Source: Bacillus oleivorans (lineage in GTDB: Bacteria > Bacillota > Bacilli > Bacillales > JC228). From it: a stretch of 64,000 nucleotides of DNA. Below are positions 43,978 to 53,587 of this stretch, piece by piece (within the stretch, counting starts at the first letter, position 1; each line of letters opens with the position of its first letter). Made by a program: the position numbers and the translations under genes. The notes below the pieces were generated by a model. That model saw only the letters and a program-made list of their open reading frames with translations, did no database searches and was not told the origin of the DNA. The stretch covers positions 408,051 to 472,050 of the forward strand of contig NZ_OAOP01000003.1 of the NCBI RefSeq assembly GCF_900207585.1. Reading direction: 5' to 3'.

Positions 43978-45753
43978 TTATTGCACACTAATGATAATAA
44001 ATTGTTTTGCAGGAATGTCAATCGAAATCGAACGGCTTTCTTTTTGTAAGGATTTCGCTTCGAGTAAGTCCGTCCACTCAGCTGCATGACTCAGTTCACT
44101 CTTTAAAGTTATAGTTACCTTTTGGTCATTCGGGTTGACCATCACAAAAATTTCTTTATCTTCATTGAATTTTCGATAGCCAATCAAACCAGACTCGTAT
44201 TCCCATTTCATACTGCCATTATTGGCCAGCAGCGGCTCCTTTTTCCTTAGAGAGATAAGTGATTGAATATGCTGAAAGAGCTCCTGATTTTGCTCATTTG
44301 GGTCCCATGGCATACACTTACGGCAGCCAGGATCCATTCCGCCTGTAAGTCCAATTTCGTCTCCATAATAAATACACGGAGTTCCCGGGTAGGTTAAAAG
44401 CAAGGTAAAGATTTGCCTTACGTAAGCAAGATCTTCCTTACACTCTGTTAAAATTCTTGGAGTATCATGGCTGCCAATTAGGTTAAATAGACCTTTGTTA
44501 ATGGTTTCTGGGTAAAGGAAATATACAGTTGTCATATTCTCCATAAACTTTTGCGGTGAAATCGTCTTCCTGGCAAATAGGTCTAACACATTGGTCTGGA
44601 ATGGATAGTTCATCACAGAATCAAATTGGTCACCCCGAAGCCATCCAATCGAGTCATGCCAAATTTCCCCTAATATATAAAGGTCAGGCTTGATATCTTT
44701 TACTGCTGATCTAAATTCCCGCCAAAATTGGTGATCTACTTCATTGGCAACGTCTAACCTCCAGCCATCAATATCAAATTCTTTTACCCAGTAACGCCCG
44801 ACATCTAATAAATACTTTTTAACCTCTGGGTTTTGTGTATTAAATTTGGGCATAAACGGTGTAAAAGCAAATGTGTCGTAATTAGGTCTGGGCTCTTGAA
44901 CAATCGGGAATTCGTGTATATGAAACCAATCCTTATAAGCCGAAGCTTCACCTTTTTTAAGAACATCCTGGAAAGGAGGGAAGTAATAGCCGCTATGGTT
45001 AAAGACAGCATCTAACATTACGCGAATTCCTCGTTTATGACATTCTTCAACAAGCTTTTTAAAGGTTTCTTTTGTCCCAAATTGCGGATCAATTTCAAAG
45101 TAATCGACTGTATCATATTTATGGTTAGAGGTTGCCTTGAAGATTGGTGTAAAATACAACCCATTTATGCCCAATTCATCAAAATAATCAAGATGCTGTA
45201 TCACGCCCTCAAGATCTCCGCCAAAAAAGTTTTTCGGCGACGGATCCTCACTGCCCCATTCAAGTGTTCCCTCTGGGTTAAGAACTGGATTGCCATTCGC
45301 AAACCTTTCTGGAAAAATCTGATACCATACCGTATCCTGCACCCATTCTGGAACATCGGTTGCATCACTTTTATGAACAAACGGAAAACAGAAATAATAA
45401 CCATTATCCTTTAACGGTTCCGCATAGAAACCTTTTTCACAATAAAAAATCGATTCAGATTGATTGATTAATAGAAATCCATAACGGAGCCGATGAAAGG
45501 AAGGCTGAACCGTGATTGTCCAATAATCAAACAATGAATCAGTACCAGCAAGAACCATGGGAGTTTTTCCACTATTCCATTCCCATTGCCCATCAGATAT
45601 TTCAGTCCAATCATAAGGGTCTCCAGAAATCAGCTGTACCTCAGTTAAATCATTCTTTTTTGTCCTTAAAACGATTCTTAACTCGCCATTTGCGCAAACG
45701 TATGCATAATTATCGGTTGGCCGATGATAAACGGATTCAATCTGCATATTCAT
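43978..45753 (-). CDS. GH13 neopullulanase/cyclomaltodextrinase/maltogenic amylase
   Basis: A 591-residue cytoplasmic enzyme without signal peptide. An N-terminal CBM34-like domain (residues about 1-125) is followed by DTVWYQIFPERFANGNP, the usual start of the catalytic barrel in this subfamily. The triad is D334 (GWRLDVAN), E363 (LGEIWHDS) and D430 (GSHDTPR). It hydrolyses alpha-1,4 (and some alpha-1,6) bonds of imported maltodextrins or cyclodextrins. AAAGGGG lies six bases before the ATG. It is divergent from the maltodextrin import operon, with a cre-like site between. Confidence 0.9.
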   Translation of the reverse strand: MNMQIESVYHRPTDNYAYVCANGELRIVLRTKKNDLTEVQLISGDPYDWTEISDGQWEWNSGKTPMVLAGTDSLFDYWTITVQPSFHRLRYGFLLINQSESIFYCEKGFYAEPLKDNGYYFCFPFVHKSDATDVPEWVQDTVWYQIFPERFANGNPVLNPEGTLEWGSEDPSPKNFFGGDLEGVIQHLDYFDELGINGLYFTPIFKATSNHKYDTVDYFEIDPQFGTKETFKKLVEECHKRGIRVMLDAVFNHSGYYFPPFQDVLKKGEASAYKDWFHIHEFPIVQEPRPNYDTFAFTPFMPKFNTQNPEVKKYLLDVGRYWVKEFDIDGWRLDVANEVDHQFWREFRSAVKDIKPDLYILGEIWHDSIGWLRGDQFDSVMNYPFQTNVLDLFARKTISPQKFMENMTTVYFLYPETINKGLFNLIGSHDTPRILTECKEDLAYVRQIFTLLLTYPGTPCIYYGDEIGLTGGMDPGCRKCMPWDPNEQNQELFQHIQSLISLRKKEPLLANNGSMKWEYESGLIGYRKFNEDKEIFVMVNPNDQKVTITLKSELSHAAEWTDLLEAKSLQKESRSISIDIPAKQFIIISVQ

Positions 45754-45824
45754 AACAGTCCCCTTTCAGCAATCATTATTAACAGATTATGAGAATGTCG
45801 TAATAAAATCAAGTATAATCGTAA

Positions 45825-45838
45825 AGATAACGTTTTCA
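45825..45838 (-). promoter_or_regulatory. cre-like CcpA site upstream of the GH13 gene
   Basis: Minus strand TGAAAACGTTATCT matches TGWAANCGNTNWCA at 13 of 14 positions, 72 bases upstream of the start codon. Confidence 0.55.
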
Positions 45839-45856
45839 AAAAAATAAAAAATGGGG

Positions 45857-45884
45857 TTGTCAAAGTACTATTTCAATGTATAAT
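45857..45884 (+). promoter_or_regulatory. Promoter of the maltodextrin operon
   Basis: -35 TTGTCA (45857-45862), 16-bp spacer, -10 TATAAT (45879-45884). The predicted start of transcription is near 45891, abutting the first operator. Confidence 0.65.
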
Positions 45885-45893
45885 GAAAGTAGA

Positions 45894-45913
45894 TTGTGCA
45901 ATCGCTTTCACAG
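45894..45913 (+). promoter_or_regulatory. cre/LacI-type operator 1
   Basis: TGCAATCGCTTTCA (45897-45910) fits the cre consensus at 13 of 14 positions within the wider TTGTGCAATCGCTTTCACAG. It lies just after the predicted start of transcription, a road-block position. Confidence 0.6.
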
Positions 45914-45953
45914 AATTAATGGGGGAAACTGCCATTTCTTTTTTTTGAAGAAA

Positions 45954-45973
45954 TTGTGCAAACGGTTGTACAA
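45954..45973 (+). promoter_or_regulatory. LacI-type operator 2 (MalR/MdxR-like)
   Basis: TTGTGCAAACGGTTGTACAA is a palindrome around CG with GCAAACGGTTG, the form bound by maltose-type LacI regulators. Its centre is 60 bp after that of operator 1, so looping or cooperative repression by the regulator encoded at 53588 is possible. Confidence 0.6.
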
Positions 45974-46016
45974 TCCAATAGTCTTATAGAATCCTATAAT
46001 TTTTGGAGGGGTCAAA

Positions 46017-47315
46017 ATGAAAAAAGCGTTATCGCTTTTCATGGTGTTTATGCTCATTTTGGGCGTATTGGCTGCCTGTGGTCCGACACGTGAAGACGCG
46101 CAAAAGGAAAACACAGAAAATAATCAGCCTGAAACGAACGATGGGGAAGAAGCAACAGAAAATAACGGAATGCCGGAAAAACCTGTATCACTTAAAATTT
46201 GGGTAAATGATGAAGAAAAACAAAAAGAAGCGTTACAAACTATTTTTGACAAATACACAGCTGAAACTGGTATTGAGATTGAAGTAACACCGATTAGTAT
46301 GCTTGATCAAGTTGAAGCGTTAGCTCTAGATGGTCCTGCTGGTAATGGACCGGATATTTTCTTCCAGCCACATGACCGAATCGGAAGCATTGTTGCTGCT
46401 GGACATGCGGATCCAATTGACTTGGGTGATGCATTGGATACTTATACACAATCTGCAATTGATGCTGTTACGTATGACGGACAAATATACGGTGCACCAC
46501 TTGTAGTTGAAACATACGGAATTTTTTATAACAAAGATTTAGTTGAAAAAGCTCCAGAAACGCTTGAAGAGTTAAATGCAATAGCAGCTGAGCATACCGA
46601 TGCAAACGCTGGGACATATGGCTTTTTAGCTGAAGCTGCAAACTTCTATTTCTCATATCCATTCTTTGCTACTTATGGTGGCTATGTGTTCAATAAAACA
46701 GATGGTGCTTATGACGTAGAAGACATTGGTTTAAATAATGAAGGTGCCCTTAAAGGTGGAGAACTTATTCAATCCTGGTTTCAAAATGGATATATTCCTG
46801 TTGAAGTAAACCCAGATATCATTAGCGGTTTATTCACTGAAGGTAAAGCATCTGTTGTTCTTTCAGGTCCATGGAACATTCCAGTATTCCAAGAAGCTTT
46901 AGGTGACAAACTTGGAACTGCTCCACTGCCTAAAATTGAAGGTCAAAATGCAAAATCATTTATGGGTGTAAAATCATGGATGCTTTCTACTTACTCAGAA
47001 AATAAAGAGTGGGCAACTGATTTTATGAAATTTATCACGAATGAAGAAAATTCTCTTCATTACTATGAAGTAGCGGGTGAAATGCCTGCTAATGAAGCTG
47101 CATTGAACAGTGATGCAGTAACAAGCAATGAAATGGTTGCCGCATTTGCTGAACAATCGCAATACGGCGAGCCAATGCCAAGTGCTCCAGAAATGGCACA
47201 AGTTTGGGAACCAATCAACAATGCCCTTTCATTTATTGCGAAAGGTGAACCAGTTGAAGATGTTTTAAATGAAGCCGTTCAATTAATTAAAGATAATATT
47301 GATGCCGCAAAGTAA
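46017..47315 (+). CDS. mdxE: Maltodextrin-binding lipoprotein (MdxE/MalE type)
   Basis: A 432-residue extracellular solute-binding protein of family 1. The signal peptide ends in lipobox LAAC with the lipidated C21, followed by an acidic Asn/Glu linker. The mature domain begins LKIWVNDEEKQKEALQTIFD and has DIFFQPHDRIGSIVAAGHAD and VVLSGPWNIP, typical of MalE. GGAGGGG precedes the ATG. It captures maltodextrins at the membrane for the permeases downstream. A strong intercistronic hairpin follows, consistent with higher expression than the permeases. Confidence 0.9.
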   Translation: MKKALSLFMVFMLILGVLAACGPTREDAQKENTENNQPETNDGEEATENNGMPEKPVSLKIWVNDEEKQKEALQTIFDKYTAETGIEIEVTPISMLDQVEALALDGPAGNGPDIFFQPHDRIGSIVAAGHADPIDLGDALDTYTQSAIDAVTYDGQIYGAPLVVETYGIFYNKDLVEKAPETLEELNAIAAEHTDANAGTYGFLAEAANFYFSYPFFATYGGYVFNKTDGAYDVEDIGLNNEGALKGGELIQSWFQNGYIPVEVNPDIISGLFTEGKASVVLSGPWNIPVFQEALGDKLGTAPLPKIEGQNAKSFMGVKSWMLSTYSENKEWATDFMKFITNEENSLHYYEVAGEMPANEAALNSDAVTSNEMVAAFAEQSQYGEPMPSAPEMAQVWEPINNALSFIAKGEPVEDVLNEAVQLIKDNIDAAK

Positions 47316-47330
47316 ATTGCCATGAATTCA

Positions 47331-47416
47331 TGAGGCTGACTCAAGGCTTTGAGGGTCAGACCCCGCAAGTACACAATTTTGTGGGAGTCACTGACCCTTT
47401 GTGAGTCAGTCTCATC
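47331..47416 (+). promoter_or_regulatory. Large intercistronic hairpin between mdxE and mdxF
   Basis: ATGAGGCTGACTCA (47331-47344) pairs with TGAGTCAGTCTCAT (47403-47416) with one wobble pair. An inner AGGGTCAG (47353-47360) pairs with CTGACCCT (47392-47399). No T tract follows, so mRNA protection of the upstream cistron is more likely than termination. Confidence 0.65.
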
Positions 47417-47440
47417 ATATTATTCTCAGGAGGATTTGCA

Positions 47441-48766
47441 ATGAAAATAGAAAGAAAGGAAAGTGTAGCTGGAAGTAGCTTAAGTTTCGGTGCGTGGATT
47501 AAGCAACGACATGTGATTGCTACGATACTTTCCATCCTTTTTGCAGGATTAGGACAACTGTATAACCGTCGCTACTTAAAGGGCCTCCTCTTTATTATTC
47601 TAGAGCTTTCCTTTATTTTATCTCTTGGTGGTTTTATTAATTATGGACTATGGGGTCTTAGAACTCTTGGGATTGATACGAAAATTGATCATTCGATTTT
47701 CTTAATGATATATGGATTAATTGCGCTTATTATTTTAGCTTTTGCAATCACACTATACGTACTAAATATTTTAGATGCCAGAAAAAATGCAATCGCAATT
47801 GAATCAGGTCAGAAAAATCCGACTCTTCGTCAGTCGTTAAAAAATACATGGGATTATGGATTCCCTTATCTGTTTGTAACTCCGGGTCTTGTTATGTTGA
47901 CCTTTATTGTTATATTGCCGTTATTGTTTACAGTTTCATTAGCATTTACAGATTATACTTTAAATAACCAGCCGCCTAAAAATCTATTAAATTGGGTAGG
48001 CTTTGAAAACTTTGCTAAGCTCGTAACCGTTGATATTTGGAAAGATACATTTTTTAGCGTATTTGCTTGGACGATTGTTTGGACAGTAGTAGCCACAACG
48101 CTTCAAGTAGGATTGGGTCTATTTTTAGCGTTGTTAGTCAACGATCCTCGAATCAAATTTAAAAAAACTATTCGTACCGTTTTAATTTTACCGTGGGCTG
48201 TACCGGCTTTTGTTACGATATTAATTTTTTCCGCATTATTTAATGGAGAATTTGGCGCTATTAATAATAATATTTTAGAACCGCTGTTTGGTACCTCAAT
48301 TCCATGGATGCAGGATCCTTTTTGGGCAAAGGTTGCTCTTATCATGATTCAGACATGGCTTGGGTTTCCATTTGTATTTGCTCTCTTTACAGGTGTTCTT
48401 CAAAGTATTTCAAAGGATTGGTATGAAGCAGCTGAAGTAGATGGTGCTTCACGCTGGCAAAAATTCCGCCAAATTACACTGCCGCATGTATTATATGCAA
48501 CAGCACCGTTATTAATTATGCAGTATGCCGGTAACTTTAATAATTTTAATATCATTTTCTTATTTAACCAGGGTGGACCGCCAGTACGTGGTCAAAATGC
48601 CGGAGGAACTGATATTTTAATATCTTGGGTATATGATTTAACGTTTGAATTGAACCAGTATTATATGGCTGCGGTTATTTCTCTTATTCTCGGATTAGTT
48701 GTCTGTCTCTTTGCGTTTTACCAATTTAGACGAACCAGATCCTTTAAAGAGGAGGGCAACATCTGA
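47441..48766 (+). CDS. mdxF: Maltodextrin ABC permease MdxF/MalF type
   Basis: A 441-residue polytopic permease. An N-terminal cytoplasmic/TM extension (ILSILFAGLGQLYNRRYLKG, as in Gram-positive MalF proteins) precedes the core. The inner-membrane EAA loop reads YEAAEVDGASRWQKFRQITL (residues about 328-347). AGGAGG precedes the ATG. It overlaps mdxG in a TGATG junction (shared A at 48766). Confidence 0.9.
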   Translation: MKIERKESVAGSSLSFGAWIKQRHVIATILSILFAGLGQLYNRRYLKGLLFIILELSFILSLGGFINYGLWGLRTLGIDTKIDHSIFLMIYGLIALIILAFAITLYVLNILDARKNAIAIESGQKNPTLRQSLKNTWDYGFPYLFVTPGLVMLTFIVILPLLFTVSLAFTDYTLNNQPPKNLLNWVGFENFAKLVTVDIWKDTFFSVFAWTIVWTVVATTLQVGLGLFLALLVNDPRIKFKKTIRTVLILPWAVPAFVTILIFSALFNGEFGAINNNILEPLFGTSIPWMQDPFWAKVALIMIQTWLGFPFVFALFTGVLQSISKDWYEAAEVDGASRWQKFRQITLPHVLYATAPLLIMQYAGNFNNFNIIFLFNQGGPPVRGQNAGGTDILISWVYDLTFELNQYYMAAVISLILGLVVCLFAFYQFRRTRSFKEEGNI

Positions 48767-49608
48767 TGAACCAAAAAACAAAATCGAAATTAGAAGTAAC
48801 ATCTATATATATTTTTCTAGCGATCGTTGCAGTAGTAATTGCCTATCCTTTACTTTGGACAATTGGAATGTCTTTAAATCCTGGTACCAGTATGTATTCA
48901 GCATCGATCATCCCGGAAAAATGGTCGCTTGAGCATTATAGATGGTTATTTACCAGCGAAGATAGTAATTACTTAATCTGGTACAAGAATAGTATTTTTG
49001 TAGCGATTATTAACTCTTTTGCTTCAGTTGTGTTAACTGCATTAATTGCTTATGCTTTTTCACGCTATCAGTTTGTTGGGAGAAAATACGGATTATATGC
49101 GTTTTTGCTTCTTCAGATGTTCCCATCCCTGATGGCGATGGTTGCCTTATATATTTTAATTAACATGCTAGGGCTGCACGACAACCTTTGGGGACTTATT
49201 CTCGTCTATATTGGAGGACAAATTCCATTTAACGCATGGCTTGTGAAAGGATATTATGACACAATCCCGAGAGAGCTTGATGAAGCAGCGAGAATTGATG
49301 GAGCAGGCCATTTTGGTGTCTTTTTCCGGATTATATTACCGCTTGCAAAACCGATATTAGCGGTCGTAGCACTCTTTAATTTCATGGCGCCATTTGTTGA
49401 TTTCTTGCTCCCGAGAATTATATTAAGAAGCTCTGAAAACTATACACTTGCACTGGGTCTGTTTAATTTTATCAATCAGCAATTTGCCAATAACTTTACA
49501 CGCTTTGCAGCCGGATCCATTCTAATTGCAATTCCTATTGCATTAGTATTTCTGTTCTTGCAGCGTTATCTAATCTCAGGACTTACATCTGGAGGAACTA
49601 AAGGGTAA
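48766..49608 (+). CDS. mdxG: Maltodextrin ABC permease MdxG/MalG type
   Basis: A 280-residue permease with six hydrophobic segments and the EAA loop ELDEAARIDGAGHFGVFFRI (residues about 167-186). It begins within the mdxF stop codon with GAGGGC upstream. It forms the channel with MdxF. No ATPase gene is in the operon; Gram-positive sugar importers often share an MsmX/MsmK-type ATPase encoded elsewhere, which is inference here. Confidence 0.9.
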   Translation: MNQKTKSKLEVTSIYIFLAIVAVVIAYPLLWTIGMSLNPGTSMYSASIIPEKWSLEHYRWLFTSEDSNYLIWYKNSIFVAIINSFASVVLTALIAYAFSRYQFVGRKYGLYAFLLLQMFPSLMAMVALYILINMLGLHDNLWGLILVYIGGQIPFNAWLVKGYYDTIPRELDEAARIDGAGHFGVFFRIILPLAKPILAVVALFNFMAPFVDFLLPRIILRSSENYTLALGLFNFINQQFANNFTRFAAGSILIAIPIALVFLFLQRYLISGLTSGGTKG

Positions 49609-49647
49609 AATGAACAACAGATTGAACAATTTTAGGAGGGACAGTGC

Positions 49648-51186
49648 ATGTATAAAAAATCAATCGCTCTGTTTCTCATGTTGCTTCTCCTTTCACCTCT
49701 AGCTAATGTACAAGTGATTGAGGCACAAGAACGAAAGTGGCAAGATGAGATCATCTATTTTTTAATGGTAGACCGCTTTAATAATGGCGATACATCTAAT
49801 GATTATGAAGTAAATGTGGAAGATCCTTATGCGTATCATGGGGGAGATTTTCAGGGTATCATTGAAAGATTAGATTATTTAAAAGATATGGGATTTACAG
49901 CAATTTGGCTTACACCTATTTTTGATAACTCAGAAAAAGGGTATCACGGCTATTGGATTCAAGACTTCTATAACACAGAAGAACATTTTGGGACCATCGA
50001 AGAATTTAAACAATTAGTCGAAGAAGCACATAAAAGGGATATAAAAATCATACTGGATTTTGTGGTAAACCATGTATCCCCTGCTCATCCTTGGGTAAAA
50101 GATCCGGAAAAACAAAATTGGTTTCATGAAAAGAAGCCGATCCTTGGCGATACACCTGAGCAATTAGAAAATGGATGGCTCTATGATTTACCAGATTTGG
50201 CTCAAGAAAACCCGGAAGTAAAAGAGTATTTAGTCGATGCAGCGAAATGGTGGATCGAGGAAACTGGCGTCGATGGGTTTAGACTGGATACAGTCAAGCA
50301 TGTTCCGCAAAGTTTTTGGACTGAGTTTACGGAAGAAGTGAAAAGTGTAAAAGATGATTTCTACTTAATAGGCGAGGTATGGTCCAAAGACCCGCGGTTT
50401 ATCGCTTCATATCAGGAAACAGGAATTGATGGCTTTGTTGATTATCCATTATTTGATCATTTAAGAAACGCTTTTGCGAATTATGATCAGTCGCTTGAAT
50501 GGTTATTTGTACAGTGGGACCGAAACAAATCACTCTATAAGGATCCCTACTTAAACGGAAACTTTATTGATAACCATGATAATCCGCGATTTACCCAAGA
50601 TATTGTCCGAAATCATTTATTTCCGGGGACAAGATGGAAATTACCTTTAACTTATCTATATACGGCTCCAGGTATTCCAATCATCTACTATGGAACTGAA
50701 ATTGCGATGAACGGGGGGGAGGACCCCGACAATCGCCAAATGATGAGATTCCGTTCAGACCCTGAACTAATTGACTTTATTACGGAATTAAGTGAAATCA
50801 GGCGTCAATTCCCTTCCCTTCGAAGAGGAGATATGGAACTTCTTTTTGAAGAAGACGGATTAGCCGTATTTAAAAGAACGTACGAAGACGAAACAACAGT
50901 TGTAGCTATTAACAATACATCAGAAACCAAAACAGCATCCATCGACGAATCCAAGTTAGAAGCGAACCATGAGATGCAGGGTTTATTAAATGGTGAAATT
51001 GTTCGCAGTAATGAAAACGGTCAATTCAATATTACTTTAGACCGGGAAACGTCAGAGATTTACTTACTTTCTGAAGAAACAGGTCTTAATATTCCGTTTA
51101 TCACAGTCCTGGGAGTTATCTATATCGGGTTTATTGGATTTGTTTTATTCGTTTGGAGAAAAGGAAAACGTAGAAAAGCGTCGTGA
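49648..51186 (+). CDS. Membrane-anchored extracellular alpha-amylase (GH13)
   Basis: A 512-residue secreted GH13 enzyme. The signal peptide is residues 1-26 (MYKKSIALFLMLLLLS, cut near VIEA). The catalytic barrel starts KWQDEIIYFLMVDRFNNGD, with D214 (GFRLDTV), E243 (IGEVW) and D311 (DNHDNPRF) as the triad and a C-terminal beta domain. Residues about 483-503 (IPFITVLGVIYIGFIGFVLF) form one transmembrane helix followed by WRKGKRRKAS, a positively charged stop-transfer tail, so the enzyme is tethered with its active site outside. AGGAGG precedes the ATG. It would supply maltodextrins to the importer encoded just upstream. Confidence 0.9.
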   Translation: MYKKSIALFLMLLLLSPLANVQVIEAQERKWQDEIIYFLMVDRFNNGDTSNDYEVNVEDPYAYHGGDFQGIIERLDYLKDMGFTAIWLTPIFDNSEKGYHGYWIQDFYNTEEHFGTIEEFKQLVEEAHKRDIKIILDFVVNHVSPAHPWVKDPEKQNWFHEKKPILGDTPEQLENGWLYDLPDLAQENPEVKEYLVDAAKWWIEETGVDGFRLDTVKHVPQSFWTEFTEEVKSVKDDFYLIGEVWSKDPRFIASYQETGIDGFVDYPLFDHLRNAFANYDQSLEWLFVQWDRNKSLYKDPYLNGNFIDNHDNPRFTQDIVRNHLFPGTRWKLPLTYLYTAPGIPIIYYGTEIAMNGGEDPDNRQMMRFRSDPELIDFITELSEIRRQFPSLRRGDMELLFEEDGLAVFKRTYEDETTVVAINNTSETKTASIDESKLEANHEMQGLLNGEIVRSNENGQFNITLDRETSEIYLLSEETGLNIPFITVLGVIYIGFIGFVLFVWRKGKRRKAS

Positions 51187-51202
51187 CTTAGGAGGAACAG
51201 CC

Positions 51203-53557
51203 ATGTTAGAGGATACAAGCTTCGCTATACATCCCGGCGGTCAACAGAAATTAACCAGCAGCGGATATAAACCGGTTGGGCCATTGCAATCTTATCAGCT
51301 CGCTGGAAATGTGTTTCGAGGGAAAACCGATCGGGGAGAGCTTGCCATCGTTTTTTATCGGGATGACATTGTCCGGATTGAAATGAACCCATTTGGAGAG
51401 GCGCAGCTGCTACACAGTCCTGCCATTGCAGCAGAGGCTAATCAAGTCTTATATAGACCTGAAGATACAGGAGAAACCATAACGCTTTCTTCACAGAAAC
51501 TATCCGTATCGATTCAAAAACAGCCGCTATTGATTACAGTGATGGATCAAAACGGCAGAATTCTTGTGCAAGAAACAAAAAAAGGAATGGCCTATAAAGA
51601 AACAAAGGAAGTTATCTGCTACAAGAATATGAAAGAAGACGAGCACTTTTACGGATTCGGGGAGAAGACAGGTTTCTTAGATAAACGCGGGGAAAAAATG
51701 GTGATGTGGAATAGTGATGTGTATGCACCGCATAACCCGGAAACTGATTCTCTATATGAATCCATTCCATTTTTTACTACTTTATCTAAAGCAGGAGCAC
51801 ATGGAATTTTTTTTGATAATACGTTTAAAACAACCTTTGATCTTCGTTCTGAAGAAGACAGTTATTCGTTTGCGAGTGAAGGGGGGGCCATTAACTATTA
51901 TGTTTTTGCAGGACCGACCCTTAAGCAAGTACTGGAACAGTATACCCATCTAACGGGAAAAAGCCCGATTCCCCCTAAGTGGGCACTTGGGTATCATCAA
52001 TCCCGTTACAGCTATGAAACCGAACAAGAGGTTCGTGAGCTGGTGAAGATGTTCAAAGAGAAGAATATTCCGCTTGATGTTGTGCATTTAGATATTCATT
52101 ATATGGATGGATACCGGGTATTTACCTTTGATCCAAATCGATTCCCGAATCCGAAGCAATTGATTCAAGATTTAAAAGCAGAAGGAATTCATGTTGTACC
52201 GATTGTGGACCCGGGTGTAAAAGAAGATCCGGAATATCACATTTATCAGCAAGGCGTAAGAGAAGATCTCTTTTGTAAATATATTGAAGGATCCATCTAT
52301 TTTGGTGAAGTATGGCCAGGAAACAGCGCTTTTCCTGATTTTACCAGTGAAAAAGCACGTAAATGGTGGGGCGATAACCATCAATTTTACAGTGATTTAG
52401 GGATTGAAGGTATTTGGAATGACATGAATGAACCAGCTGTCTTTAACGAAACAAAGACTATGGATTTAAAGGTTATGCATGAAAATGATGGAGATCCAAA
52501 GACCCACCGTGAGCTCCATAATGTCTATGGATTATTAATGGGAAAAGCAACGTATGAAGGACTAAAAACAAAATTAAATGGGAAGCGGCCATTTCTGCTT
52601 ACAAGAGCAGGTTATTCAGGCGTACAGCGCTATGCAGCCGTTTGGACAGGTGATAACCGAAGCTTCTGGGAGCATTTACAAATGTCACTGCCAATGGTTA
52701 TGAATTTAGGAATGTCCGGTATTCCTTTTGCCGGGCCAGATGTCGGCGGCTTTGCCTACGATTCAAATGGAGAATTATTGACGAGATGGACACAGGTAGG
52801 TGCGTTAACGCCATTTTTCAGAAATCATAGTGCGATTGGATTCCTGCGCCAAGAGCCATGGTCATTTGGCAAGAAGTATGAAGAAGTCATTCGCAAGTAT
52901 ATTCAGCTTCGTTATCAGTGGCTTCCTCAGCTTTACACATTATTTAAAGAAGCCCATGACACAGGTGTTCCAATCATGAGACCGCTTGTGTTGGAATATC
53001 CTGAAGATGAAAATACCTATAATCTCTATGATCAATTTATGATTGGTGATAATGTCGTGGTCGCACCGATTCTGAAACCATCGGATGAATACCGTGTCGT
53101 GTATTTGCCAAAAGGGGATTGGTACGATTATTGGACTGGTGAAAAATTAGCTGGCGGAACAAGACATTTAATTCAAGTACCACTTGATACTTTACCGATT
53201 TATGTATTAGCTGGCACAGCTATTGCACATGGACCGGTACGGATGTCGACTGAAGAGAAAGAAACGGAGAGAACCGTCCACATCTATTATCAGGCGGAAA
53301 GTGAATATACATTTAAAATGTATGAAGATGATGGTTCCACCTTTGATTATGAAAATGGAAGTTTCATAGATTATTCGTTTACTATTGAGCAAGATGAAAC
53401 TTCAGTAAATATTTCTGCTCAAAAACAGGGCAATTATCAGCCAGACTGGGAAAGATTCGAACTAAAGTTTCACGGATTGCCAGAAAACATTCGGGTTTCC
53501 ATCAACGGCGAAGTTCTTCAAGCAAGAAAACATGGTTTGTATCAGATTAACCTGTAA
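51203..53557 (+). CDS. GH31 alpha-glucosidase
   Basis: A 784-residue cytoplasmic family 31 glycoside hydrolase without signal peptide. The nucleophile is D407 in GIWNDMNEPAVF and the acid/base is D484 in WTGDNRSFWEHL. The N-terminal beta-sandwich and DVVHLDIHYMDGYRVFTFD are family-typical. The ATG at 51203 lies seven bases after AGGAGG. A longer in-frame reading to 51134 overlaps the amylase gene without need. It releases glucose from the non-reducing ends of imported maltodextrins. Confidence 0.92.
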   Translation: MLEDTSFAIHPGGQQKLTSSGYKPVGPLQSYQLAGNVFRGKTDRGELAIVFYRDDIVRIEMNPFGEAQLLHSPAIAAEANQVLYRPEDTGETITLSSQKLSVSIQKQPLLITVMDQNGRILVQETKKGMAYKETKEVICYKNMKEDEHFYGFGEKTGFLDKRGEKMVMWNSDVYAPHNPETDSLYESIPFFTTLSKAGAHGIFFDNTFKTTFDLRSEEDSYSFASEGGAINYYVFAGPTLKQVLEQYTHLTGKSPIPPKWALGYHQSRYSYETEQEVRELVKMFKEKNIPLDVVHLDIHYMDGYRVFTFDPNRFPNPKQLIQDLKAEGIHVVPIVDPGVKEDPEYHIYQQGVREDLFCKYIEGSIYFGEVWPGNSAFPDFTSEKARKWWGDNHQFYSDLGIEGIWNDMNEPAVFNETKTMDLKVMHENDGDPKTHRELHNVYGLLMGKATYEGLKTKLNGKRPFLLTRAGYSGVQRYAAVWTGDNRSFWEHLQMSLPMVMNLGMSGIPFAGPDVGGFAYDSNGELLTRWTQVGALTPFFRNHSAIGFLRQEPWSFGKKYEEVIRKYIQLRYQWLPQLYTLFKEAHDTGVPIMRPLVLEYPEDENTYNLYDQFMIGDNVVVAPILKPSDEYRVVYLPKGDWYDYWTGEKLAGGTRHLIQVPLDTLPIYVLAGTAIAHGPVRMSTEEKETERTVHIYYQAESEYTFKMYEDDGSTFDYENGSFIDYSFTIEQDETSVNISAQKQGNYQPDWERFELKFHGLPENIRVSINGEVLQARKHGLYQINL

Positions 53558-53587
53558 ATTTTGCGGATTGGGTGAGGGGTGAATAAA

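Noticed and set aside
51134..51202. Longer GH31 frame starting inside the amylase gene
   Set aside because: The ATG at 51203 has AGGAGG seven bases upstream and gives the usual family length.
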